A stretch of DNA of 64,000 bases, from positions 1 to 64,000 of the forward strand of contig NZ_AZEG01000002.1 in NCBI RefSeq assembly GCF_001434935.1, in the 5' to 3' direction. The notes beneath the pieces are model-generated. The model was not told the DNA's origin, ran no database searches, and saw nothing but the letters and a program-made list of their open reading frames with translations. Positions 1 through 6,414 of the stretch are shown in pieces. Every line of letters starts with the position of its first letter. Position 1 is the stretch's first letter. The position numbers and the translations under genes were made by a program. Source of the DNA: Liquorilactobacillus uvarum DSM 19971. GTDB taxonomy: Bacteria; Bacillota; Bacilli; Lactobacillales; Lactobacillaceae.

Positions 1-36
1 TTATCAGGTCATGCTGACCAATTTGTCAAAAAATTC
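1..36 (-). promoter_or_regulatory. Possible phage promoter with palindromic operator at the window edge
   Basis: On the minus strand TTGACA is followed after 17 bp by TGATAA (the first six bases of the window). The spacer contains the 13-bp palindrome GGTCA-TGC-TGACC (7-19). Transcription would run out of the window to the left, into the unseen phage genes. This is a sequence match only and the downstream gene cannot be seen. Confidence 0.35.
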
Positions 37-99
37 GGATTAAATTTGCAATCTACCTTATAAAGAAAATTTTTTCGTATTTATTTCGTATACGCCTGT

Positions 100-558
100 T
101 CATTTCCCTGCCTCCAATAGCTCTGGGTTATTGTGAATGTCGCCTATAACTTCAAGGATATTACTTCCTGGTCCACCACCAAAAAAGCTGTATAAGCATC
201 TTTTATCTTTTAAATCTTGCAATTGAAATTGGGCACTAGAGCGATTAAAAATAACTTCATACAGTTTGCTCCTAGTTGTCCATGCTCCAGTCGATTCAGT
301 ACTTTTGATAATATTTCCTTCATAAATTTTATTGCCATTTTTATCTTTCAAGCCTATATACTGCTCAAGAGTTCCATCTACAATTGAGCACCACCACTTA
401 TGAGCGATGTATTCATCAGTAACTTCAATGACTGGCCCTAAAATACATCCGTCTGAATAATTGCCATACACAATACCATTTTTTAGTGGAATGTCAGCAT
501 ACTCAATCTCATCTTTTGTTATACTTGGAACACCTCTAAACTCGATTTCTCTGTTCAT
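100..558 (-). CDS. YopX-family phage protein
   Basis: 152-aa protein of the YopX family, common in the early region of Firmicutes phages; its biochemical role is not established. The family signature is visible: an aromatic-rich first half, then IGLKDKNGNKIYEGNI near residues 67-82, and the closing IGDIHNNPELLE. The ATG lies directly after the stop codon of the replication gene, with an AAGGAG ribosome site about 9 bases upstream inside that gene, so the two are translated as neighbours of one early operon. Length is normal for the family. The family call is firm; no function is claimed. Confidence 0.85.
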   Translation of the reverse strand: MNREIEFRGVPSITKDEIEYADIPLKNGIVYGNYSDGCILGPVIEVTDEYIAHKWWCSIVDGTLEQYIGLKDKNGNKIYEGNIIKSTESTGAWTTRSKLYEVIFNRSSAQFQLQDLKDKRCLYSFFGGGPGSNILEVIGDIHNNPELLEAGK

Positions 559-1419
559 TTAATTTATCTCCTTTTTGTGAAATTTCTGTAGTCTTTTTTT
601 GATTGCTGCACGTTCTTCGTCACTTACTTGTGGTCCAGACTTATGTGACCAATCAGGCAACGTCTCCTTTTGGATAACCGGTTTTCCATAAATTTTATTT
701 TGCTGTTTTTGCTTATATTCTTCCTCGTATTTCAAAGCATCTTTTACAGTCTTGATATTGTGTTTAGAATAGCTGTTAAGTATTTTACGCAGATAGCTAA
801 ATGACGATGCTCCATTATCTAGCATATAATCAATTGCATGTACCACGACTTCATTTCCTAGTTCACTGATGAAATCAAGAAAAACAGGCTGTGATATTCC
901 GCTAAGAGGAATCCTTTTTTGTTGTAAGTAAAGAAAAGCATTAGGTCTTAATTCTTTTGTTTCAGTTTTTTGAGATTCTGTGCGCGTACTACTACTACTG
1001 TTAACCCTTGTAGTATTAAAAGACCTTGTAGTACTACCTTTATCAGTTCTGACTATAGGGGTATCATCAGAACTGACTATAGGGTCCCCCTCTGTTTTGC
1101 GTATAGGGGTATCATCAGAATTGATAATAGGGTCAGTTGTTGGATACATTCTTCGTTGCTTAATCTGCTTATTTTCATCCCTGATTAATACGATTTTTAA
1201 GTACCCTAATTCCTTGAGATGATTAATTCTCCTTGAAATTGTTCCCTTCGTCACATTGGAAAATACATCTACAAAATATGAGTTAGTGGCGTAGCAAAAT
1301 CCTTGTTTAGTCGCTAAAGCTGTAATCTCACTAAACAAAACTTTTTCATCGCCTTTCAATCTGGAATCATATCTAACATTTGCAGTCAGAATTGAATAAT
1401 AACTAGGCTGCTCTTTCAT
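559..1419 (-). CDS. Phage replication initiation protein (winged-helix N-terminus)
   Basis: 286-aa early protein whose N-terminal ~90 residues (MKEQPSYYSIL onward, with KGDEKVLFSEI and the wing-like ISRRINHLKELGYL) match the helix-turn-helix start of phage replication initiators. A Ser/Thr/Asp-rich variable linker (about residues 95-155) follows, then a C-terminal helical region ending in basic residues. A second ATG at 1419 was chosen over the one at 1434: it has GGAGGG seven bases upstream and overlaps the stop of the HNH gene as ATGA, which suggests translational coupling. The linker is encoded by direct repeats at the DNA level, as expected if the phage origin lies inside this gene. Assignment to replication is from family knowledge and context. 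Confidence 0.75.
   Translation of the reverse strand: MKEQPSYYSILTANVRYDSRLKGDEKVLFSEITALATKQGFCYATNSYFVDVFSNVTKGTISRRINHLKELGYLKIVLIRDENKQIKQRRMYPTTDPIINSDDTPIRKTEGDPIVSSDDTPIVRTDKGSTTRSFNTTRVNSSSSTRTESQKTETKELRPNAFLYLQQKRIPLSGISQPVFLDFISELGNEVVVHAIDYMLDNGASSFSYLRKILNSYSKHNIKTVKDALKYEEEYKQKQQNKIYGKPVIQKETLPDWSHKSGPQVSDEERAAIKKRLQKFHKKEIN
1054..1134. repeat. Direct repeats inside the phage replication gene (possible origin iterons)
   Basis: A 33-bp unit starting TATAGGGGTATCATCAGAA occurs at 1054-1086 and again at 1102-1134, exactly 48 bp apart, with two or three differences. A shorter related half-unit precedes the first copy (1044-1062). Two copies of CCTTGTAGTA lie just upstream (about 1005-1035). 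Both families fall in the variable linker of the replication protein. Phage origins are often built this way within the initiator gene (as in lambda O); origin function here is inferred. Confidence 0.55.
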
Positions 1420-2183
1420 CTTGTTTCCCTCCATTCAGTGCCGCTGATTAACCGCTGTTCCATTTCTTCACGTTTATATTGCTCATCAAACTCTTGCATC
1501 TGTTTCCGTGACATTAACTTCATACTGATTAACATTTCATCGCTCAACTTAATTCCGTGAAAATGTTGTTCTTCGTAAAACGACTCAGCTCCGATACGAT
1601 GAAACCTTGCATGACAATTCGCACACAATGCTTCGAGCCTATGTTGCCGATGATCAAGGTGATTGCGATTATTTCCGCTGCCTACAGTGTCCTCATGATT
1701 TATTTGAATATCTTTAGTTACCCCACATGCAGTACAACGCCTATGAAGTAAGCACAAGTAAACTCTTCGCTCGGTATCAAAAGTGTTTACCAAGTCTTTG
1801 AATTGGAATGGTACGTCATACTCGAAACAGTACTCAACCAGAAAAGAAATAAACTGTGTAGCAACATCTTTCTTGCAATCACTTAGGCTGAACATTTGAT
1901 AGCCGCTATTCTCACAAAACTCTTCTTTTAGTTTCTTTTTCTGCTTTTCACGCTCAAAAACTTGAACATAGCCTTGATACTCACAAATATCACGAATCAT
2001 TGCGTAAGCTTTTCGCCTCTGTATTCCTGATATCAAATCTTTTGAATGAGGTATGATGTCAAAATCAATCTTTCCTTTACGAAAAAGATTAATTAAGCCA
2101 TCAAAATCATCAATTTTCATCGTGACAAGATCTTTGTCAATCGTTACATTTGTCAAATGTCCTGAGAAACGTTCATTTTCCAT
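1416..2183 (-). CDS. Putative HNHc nuclease / phage DNA-binding protein
   Basis: 255-aa early phage protein resembling the putative HNHc nuclease family found next to recombination and replication genes in phages of lactic acid bacteria. The central-to-C-terminal half carries CTACG (about residue 152), an INHEDTVGSG stretch with the His of the HNH core, and LCANCHARFHR (about residue 188), so the zinc-binding Cys pairs and catalytic His residues are present. The N-terminal ~130 residues are charged and lack a clear domain. The start has AGGAG spaced 5-6 bases. The gene overlaps the replication gene by four bases (ATGA). Nuclease activity is inferred from the motif only. Confidence 0.75.
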   Translation of the reverse strand: MENERFSGHLTNVTIDKDLVTMKIDDFDGLINLFRKGKIDFDIIPHSKDLISGIQRRKAYAMIRDICEYQGYVQVFEREKQKKKLKEEFCENSGYQMFSLSDCKKDVATQFISFLVEYCFEYDVPFQFKDLVNTFDTERRVYLCLLHRRCTACGVTKDIQINHEDTVGSGNNRNHLDHRQHRLEALCANCHARFHRIGAESFYEEQHFHGIKLSDEMLISMKLMSRKQMQEFDEQYKREEMEQRLISGTEWRETR

Positions 2184-2224
2184 AATTGCTCCTGTGTGCT
2201 AAAATTTAAGTGTGTTAGTTTTAT

Positions 2225-2256
2225 TTGAGCCTACTTGCGATAGGCTCATTTTTTAT
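2225..2256. terminator. Hairpin with T-run, pointing plus
   Basis: GAGCCTA-CTTGCGA-TAGGCTC forms a perfect 7-bp stem followed by ATTTTTT on the plus strand. It overlaps the end of the 45-aa gene. The T-run faces against the direction of all nearby genes, so it may stop antisense transcription or simply be a local RNA hairpin on the minus transcript. Confidence 0.35.
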
Positions 2257-2383
2257 GCAGCCAATCCCAAACACCCCAAATTAGATCACTCATGAAACCA
2301 CTAACCCCAAACAGTACTAATCCCACTAAAGGAATAACTATTGCCGGCCACTGACCAAATATAAACGGCCATAAATTAAGCAT
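2246..2383 (-). CDS. Small phage membrane peptide (45 aa)
   Basis: A 45-residue reading frame beginning MLNLWPFIFGQWPAIVIP, containing one hydrophobic segment (about residues 7-31) and a Trp-rich amphipathic end (LIWGVWDWLHKK). AGGGGG lies 8 bases before the ATG, one of the stronger ribosome sites in this region, which supports translation. An in-frame ATG nine codons earlier lacks suitable spacing. It sits between the HTH gene and the HNH gene on the same strand. It resembles small hypothetical membrane proteins seen in phage early regions; no function can be given. Confidence 0.6.
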   Translation of the reverse strand: MLNLWPFIFGQWPAIVIPLVGLVLFGVSGFMSDLIWGVWDWLHKK

Positions 2384-2439
2384 GCTTATTTCCCCCTGTC
2401 TCGTATACATTCCTCAATCACTTGCCGCCAGACTTGTAA

Positions 2440-2715
2440 TTATTTAAATTCAGAAAGGAACGTATCTAAGTCACTTTTTTTAATTCTTGTAAGCCCTCCA
2501 ACTGAGATAGTTGGTAAACCACGTTTTTTTATCCAATTTTGTTCAAGTGTTGATCGACCTATATTTGCGTACTCACACGTTTGAATAATGGACATGTACT
2601 CAGGGTATGTTTTTACCCCTTGTGATTCGCTCTGAGCAGTTTTTACCGCCTTTACGACTATTTGGGTTATCTCTTTTTCAAAACCATCAGACAGCTTCAA
2701 ATTGATCTCAGCCAT
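2440..2715 (-). CDS. Small helix-turn-helix protein, excisionase-like / DUF771 type
   Basis: 91-aa early phage protein. The second half (YPEYMSIIQTCEYANIG, then a Trp-containing helix, then GLPTISVGGLTRIKKSDLDTFL) is the MerR/excisionase-like fold of phage DUF771-type proteins, with a recognition helix and a wing. The N-terminal ~35 residues look like a helical extension. The ribosome site is GGGGGGTGA, 6 bases from the ATG. It follows the antirepressor gene by 12 bases. Excisionase activity is possible but unproven; a role in early gene control is equally likely. Confidence 0.65.
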   Translation of the reverse strand: MAEINLKLSDGFEKEITQIVVKAVKTAQSESQGVKTYPEYMSIIQTCEYANIGRSTLEQNWIKKRGLPTISVGGLTRIKKSDLDTFLSEFK

Positions 2716-2727
2716 ACGCTCACCCCC

Positions 2728-3465
2728 CTATGCTGGTTCATCATCAATATCAAGTGACATTTGTCGCACAACAGTTTTAGTTGCTGTTGCAGGCTCCCAG
2801 TCGTTAATAAAATCAACAACCATTTGATAATGCTTAGTACGAAGCTGGGAACGTGACCCAACACCAGCAATCTTCTTAACACCACTGTTGATATCCTTAA
2901 ACAGTTCACCACGTTGTTGTGATGTTAATTTTCCAAAGCCACGACCTACTTCCGTAACTCGTTGACCGATACGGCGACCGATGTAACTATAATCGCCTTG
3001 AGGGATGACTTGATTTTCTTCAAGATCATCAACTCGTTTCTCGACCTTTTCAACTTTTTCGTTTGAATCTTTTTGGGCTTCAAACATTAGTTGCAAGGCT
3101 TCCATTGGAGTTTGTGGTAACTTAGCATGTTCAGAATAACTGCCAGTTTTTCTGATGGCTGGTAACACTTCTTCGGTAACCCATTCTTGAAATTTTTCAG
3201 CAGTTTGGTTATTTGCTTTAATTGCCAACTTGTAGAATTGCGGCTCAGTGATGAAATCACCACGTTTTAGCTGTTGTCCAGAAGTGGACAATTTTAAATA
3301 CTTATTAACTCGTTCCCACCTGACTACGACGTTGCCACTTTTGGCAACGAATGAAATACCTAACCCAATCGCAGCTTGTTCAGCATCAAAATTAATTTCA
3401 CCGTTATCTTTAATAAGAGTTGGTAAGTTGATGCTTTCATTGCTAAATTGTTTAAGAATTTTCAT
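2728..3465 (-). CDS. Phage antirepressor (BRO-N plus ORF6C domains)
   Basis: 245-aa antirepressor. Residues ~1-100 form a BRO/Ant-type N-terminal domain (EQAAIGLGI, NKYLKL, ITEPQFYKLAIKANN, FQEWVTEEVLPAIRKTGSY). A linker predicted as coiled coil follows (NEKVEKVEKRVDDLEENQ), then an ORF6C-type C-terminal domain (IGRRIGQRVTEVGRGFGKL ... HYQMVVDFINDW). Such proteins bind or titrate the CI-type repressor to favour lytic growth. Of two ATGs, the one at 3465 was chosen because AAAGGGG is correctly spaced (7 bases); the ATG at 3471 is too close. It is the second gene of the cro operon. Confidence 0.88.
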   Translation of the reverse strand: MKILKQFSNESINLPTLIKDNGEINFDAEQAAIGLGISFVAKSGNVVVRWERVNKYLKLSTSGQQLKRGDFITEPQFYKLAIKANNQTAEKFQEWVTEEVLPAIRKTGSYSEHAKLPQTPMEALQLMFEAQKDSNEKVEKVEKRVDDLEENQVIPQGDYSYIGRRIGQRVTEVGRGFGKLTSQQRGELFKDINSGVKKIAGVGSRSQLRTKHYQMVVDFINDWEPATATKTVVRQMSLDIDDEPA

Positions 3466-3484
3466 GATCATACCCCTTTCTCAG

Positions 3485-3703
3485 TCACATTTTTGTACCA
3501 ATTTGGTACTTACGAGGCAAAAAAATTTCGTCCATTGTCTTGCCAAAATATCTTGATAGGGCAAACATTTCGTCCTGAGAAAATTCGCGAACACCTTTTT
3601 CTTTAGCGCGATAGGCATTTGCACTTATACCAAGATAGTTTGCAATTTCTTCCTGAGTTACATGTTTCTCATTTTTTCTCAAGTTATACAGTACCAATTG
3701 CAT
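3485..3703 (-). CDS. Cro-like HTH regulator
   Basis: 72-aa XRE-family protein made of a single helix-turn-helix: VTQEEIANYLGISANAYRAKEKG forms helices 2 and 3, followed by EMFALSRYFGKTMDEIF. It is the first gene of the leftward operon, divergent from cI, which is the position of Cro in Firmicutes temperate phages. The ribosome site AAAGGAG precedes the ATG. Its promoter overlaps operators O1 and O2. It is expected to bind the same operators as CI and shift the switch to lytic growth; this role is inferred from position. Confidence 0.82.
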   Translation of the reverse strand: MQLVLYNLRKNEKHVTQEEIANYLGISANAYRAKEKGVREFSQDEMFALSRYFGKTMDEIFLPRKYQIGTKM

Positions 3704-3727
3704 ATCTAAATCTCCTTTCCTATAAAT

Positions 3728-3742
3728 GTACCGTTATGGTAC
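3728..3742. promoter_or_regulatory. Lysogeny-switch operator O1
   Basis: Perfect inverted repeat GTACC-GTTAT-GGTAC. It lies just downstream of the cro -10 box, where a bound repressor would block initiation or early elongation. Its core TACCGTTATGGTA matches O2 at 12 of 13 positions. Confidence 0.72.
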
Positions 3743-3748
3743 AAGAAT

Positions 3749-3777
3749 AATATAATACCATTATGGTAATTTTGCAA
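3749..3777 (-). promoter_or_regulatory. cro operon promoter
   Basis: On the minus strand TTGCAA (3772-3777) is separated by 17 bp from TATATT (3749-3754). O2 fills the spacer and O1 lies just past the start site. Confidence 0.68.
3756..3768. promoter_or_regulatory. Lysogeny-switch operator O2
   Basis: Inverted repeat TACCATTATGGTA, centred 27 bp from O1. It falls entirely within the 17-bp spacer of the cro promoter, so occupancy should exclude RNA polymerase. Confidence 0.72.
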
Positions 3778-3805
3778 CACTTTTATACTAAATAACAAAA
3801 AAATA

Positions 3806-3818
3806 TTCCAAAACGGTA
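3806..3818. promoter_or_regulatory. Lysogeny-switch operator O3
   Basis: Degenerate copy, reading TACCGTTTTGGAA on the minus strand, 50 bp from O2. It covers the likely -35 region of the cI promoter (TTCCAA, then 17 bp, then TATACT at 3829-3834), which suggests negative autoregulation of cI. Confidence 0.6.
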
Positions 3819-3860
3819 ATCATTGTTGTATACTGTAGCTATAGAAATGAGGTGTGATTT

Positions 3861-4475
3861 TTGGAATTATCTAAATATGTTGGCAGCAAAATAAGAGAAC
3901 TACGTGAATCAAGAGGGATGGACCAGGATACTTTAGCATCCAAATTAAAAACCACGAGGGTTACCATAAGCAGATATGAAACTGGCGCGCGTAAAGCTAA
4001 CCAAGATGTACTTTTCCAACTTGCTGATATTTTCAAAGTCAGTATCAACTATTTCTTTCCAACACCACAAAATTTAATTCCTGTAACAAAAACTATCAAA
4101 ATACCATTGCTAGGAACAATTGCCTGTGGAGATCCAATCTTGGCAGAAGAAAACATAGAAAGCTATGTAGATGAGCCCACTGAAGATTTGCCATCTGGTA
4201 AGCTATTTTATTTAAAAGCTAAGGGAAATTCAATGAAGCCAACAATACCTAATGGCTCAAAAGTGTTAATACGTTTGCAATCTGATGTGGAAGATAGCGA
4301 AATAGCTGCAGTTTTAATGACTGAGGATAATGAAGCCACTCTCAAAAGAATAAAGCGTGTCAACGGAACCATGTTTTTAATGCCTGAAAATCCAGATTTT
4401 GACCCTATCATTGCCGACAAAAATAATCCAGCTAGAATACTGGGCAAAGCAATAAGATACACGAGTGATTTATAA
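3861..4475 (+). CDS. CI-type phage repressor with S24 (LexA-like) autoprotease
   Basis: 204-aa lysogeny repressor. Residues 7-62 form an XRE helix-turn-helix (DQDTLASKLKTTRVTISRYE). Residues ~80-200 form a LexA/S24 peptidase domain with a Cys89-Gly90 cleavage site (IACGDP), catalytic Ser124 (GNSMKP) and Lys162 (ATLKRIK). RecA-stimulated self-cleavage upon DNA damage would trigger induction. The start is TTG, preceded by GAGGTG seven to nine bases upstream; no in-frame ATG fits. It diverges from cro across three operators. All key residues are intact, so the repressor looks functional. Confidence 0.92.
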   Translation: MELSKYVGSKIRELRESRGMDQDTLASKLKTTRVTISRYETGARKANQDVLFQLADIFKVSINYFFPTPQNLIPVTKTIKIPLLGTIACGDPILAEENIESYVDEPTEDLPSGKLFYLKAKGNSMKPTIPNGSKVLIRLQSDVEDSEIAAVLMTEDNEATLKRIKRVNGTMFLMPENPDFDPIIADKNNPARILGKAIRYTSDL

Positions 4476-4485
4476 TAAAAACAAA

Positions 4486-4524
4486 AAGCCCTAGCATGGA
4501 CTGACAATCACAACTAGGGCTGAA
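4486..4524 (-). terminator. Hairpin between cI and the lipoprotein gene
   Basis: AGCCCTAG pairs with CTAGGGCT around a 20-base loop. The minus-strand copy is followed by TTTTTGTTTTTA, so it best terminates leftward transcription; the plus copy has no T-run. Confidence 0.5.
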
Positions 4525-4652
4525 TAATTCATATCTGAGTAAAATATAACACATCTCAGATACACATACATAATGATTTATGATTTTTATTAACAAATAC
4601 TTAGTCCAAATTCTGAAGACATTAAAAGCTGAAGTTTTAGGGGGATTTAAAA

Positions 4653-5639
4653 ATGAAAAAAGGTTTTGCACTCACAGGGGCCATAATGCTTGGCTTGTTA
4701 TTAGCAGGATGTAGCAATGACGCATCAGCTGCAAGTTCTGGACCAAAGGTTGGGAATCATAAACTTTATTCGGCAAAAGTTACCAAGATTGCTGAAAGTG
4801 ATGATGATAATTGGATTCTATCAGGAACAAGTAAGGCGCCTGATGGTACGAAAATAGTCGTGACACCATCTGAAAGCAGTAGTTTAAATTATGGAGAAGT
4901 TGCTTCAGAATCTAAATCTCTTGCTTCATGGGCAAAAGTTAAAAATGGTAAGTTCACAGTACTTGTCGACCCTGTCAGTTTAGTTGACGGAGATGAAAAA
5001 GAAGGTCTTGCAACAAAGACAGAGGTTTTTGCAATCAGCAACTATAACAAAAAATGGACAGAACCTGAAATTTCAAAAAAGATTGTTTCTGCTGCCAAGA
5101 AACATTTTAAACCTGTAACTCTTACTATCAGTTCTAAACAAGAAGCATACTATAAAACTTTAGACAAGAAATCATCAAGTAGTAGTTCATCATCTAGTTC
5201 AAGCTCTGTTTCAAGTTCTAGTTCAAGTTCTAGTTCAAGTTCTAGTTCAAGCGCTAGTTCTAGTTCCACAAATTCTGATAATGATACATCATCATATAAT
5301 ACTGGAATTACTTACGACCAATTAGCTCGTACTCCTAAACAATACAAGGGTGAAAAAGTTACCTTTACCGGGGAAGTTATTCAAGTTATCGAAGATGGTA
5401 GTTACACAGAATTACGTCTAGCTGTAGACGGCGACAGTGACAACATTATTTTGGTTGATATGAAAAACAAAATTTTAAATGGATCAAGAGTTTTGGAAAA
5501 TGACTTAGTAACTGTTTATGGCAAAAGTGCCGGCACAACTTCATATGAATCTACCTCTGGTGAAAAAATAACAATACCAGCAATGGTAACAACTAATTTA
5601 CAAGATAAAGGTAAAGCATCCGATGATTACGGAGATTAA
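4653..5639 (+). CDS. Prophage lipoprotein with Ser-rich linker and OB-fold-like C-terminus
   Basis: 328-aa surface lipoprotein. The signal peptide ends in the lipobox LLAGC (Cys20). A first globular part (residues ~30-165) is followed by a run of about 40 Ser residues (about 170-212) and a C-terminal ~100-residue part (YDQLARTPKQYKGEKVTFTGEVIQV onward) resembling the tRNA_anti-like OB fold common in Lactobacillus prophage lipoproteins. The ribosome site is AGGGGG. It lies between cI and integrase, where lysogenic-conversion genes sit. Lipoproteins there (for example Ltp of Streptococcus phage TP-J34) block superinfection at DNA injection; a similar role is a hypothesis. The Ser tract is coded by 6- and 12-bp repeats. 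Confidence 0.8.
   Translation: MKKGFALTGAIMLGLLLAGCSNDASAASSGPKVGNHKLYSAKVTKIAESDDDNWILSGTSKAPDGTKIVVTPSESSSLNYGEVASESKSLASWAKVKNGKFTVLVDPVSLVDGDEKEGLATKTEVFAISNYNKKWTEPEISKKIVSAAKKHFKPVTLTISSKQEAYYKTLDKKSSSSSSSSSSSSVSSSSSSSSSSSSSSASSSSTNSDNDTSSYNTGITYDQLARTPKQYKGEKVTFTGEVIQVIEDGSYTELRLAVDGDSDNIILVDMKNKILNGSRVLENDLVTVYGKSAGTTSYESTSGEKITIPAMVTTNLQDKGKASDDYGD
5178..5268. repeat. AGTTCAAGTTCT-type tandem repeats coding a poly-Ser linker
   Basis: Imperfect tandem units of TCAAGT/AGTTCT type, most regular at about 5206-5254. Unit lengths are multiples of three, so copy-number change alters linker length without a frameshift. Confidence 0.7.
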
Positions 5640-5668
5640 TCAGAAAGTGTTTAAGGAGGATTTTATGC

Positions 5669-6235
5669 ATGGATCTGAATAATATAATCACCCCAGAAAA
5701 TACGACTATTGCCTTAGAGGCGGGTAAAGCATTACTCTCTGAGGTAAGTATAAAACTCGAAAGGGCAAGAGCTAATAAAAATAAACAAGAAACTATAGAC
5801 CAATTAAATATAATTATAACCAAGCTAATTGATAATCAAAATGCTTTGGTGCAAAATCAAACACTTATAAATGATAAACTAGAGTCTCAAACAATTTCTG
5901 CTGAAGATATCTCTTATATTTCTGAAAAAATAATTCCAATTTTAAAAAGAATTTCCGATCCAGACAAGTTCGATCCAGAAAATTTTGAAAAAATCAAAGC
6001 ACTTTTATCTCCCGAGTTAATAAAAACATTACAACTTTTAGGCTTTAATCTAAAGGAAGCACTTGGCAAACCGGCAACACAAGCTCTTCAAAACTTTATT
6101 TTAAATATTGCAAATAAAGATGCTCTACAAGAACGAGTTCAAATTGAAAACCTTAAATATCAAAATGAACTAGCTAAAATAGCACAAGATGAAGATAGTT
6201 TTAATAGATATCAGGAATTTTGTAGAAAAAACTAA
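5669..6235 (+). CDS. Unknown helical prophage protein
   Basis: 188-aa protein that I do not recognise. It is highly charged, almost entirely predicted helical, and rich in Leu/Ile/Asn/Lys. Residues ~25-75 and ~155-180 could form coiled coils; there is no signal peptide or membrane segment. AAGGAGG is spaced 9 bases from the ATG at 5669, so translation is credible; a nearby ATG at 5665 stops after five codons. It follows the lipoprotein by 29 bases and precedes integrase, expressed in the lysogenic direction. The position suggests accessory cargo such as exclusion, abortive infection or regulation. That is inference from context only. Confidence 0.6.
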   Translation: MDLNNIITPENTTIALEAGKALLSEVSIKLERARANKNKQETIDQLNIIITKLIDNQNALVQNQTLINDKLESQTISAEDISYISEKIIPILKRISDPDKFDPENFEKIKALLSPELIKTLQLLGFNLKEALGKPATQALQNFILNIANKDALQERVQIENLKYQNELAKIAQDEDSFNRYQEFCRKN

Positions 6236-6253
6236 TTTAAAACACAAAAAACA

Positions 6254-6281
6254 CATCCCCCACCGACCAAAGTATGGGATG
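6254..6281. terminator. Weak hairpin after the unknown prophage gene
   Basis: CATCCC (6254-6259) pairs with GGGATG (6276-6281) around a 16-base loop, with no clear T-run. A second small hairpin AGGGT-TAAT-ACCCT follows at about 6302-6316. The 180-base gap before integrase holds nothing else recognisable. Confidence 0.3.
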
Positions 6282-6414
6282 CGCTATTAACGAAAAACGT
6301 AAGGGTTAATACCCTCTATTCGCATATTATAAAGGAGGTTTTGCCTAGTAACAAGCCCCTCTCTAAAAAATAAGTCACTTGTCGCCAGCAAACTTATTGA
6401 GGAGAGATAATACG

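Noticed and set aside
1000-1140. Possible CRISPR array
   Set aside because: Only two long repeats, 48 bp apart and in coding frame, with no spacers of regular length or cas genes.
2697-2912. 71-codon minus-strand frame
   Set aside because: It overlaps the antirepressor in another frame and has no ribosome site or family match.
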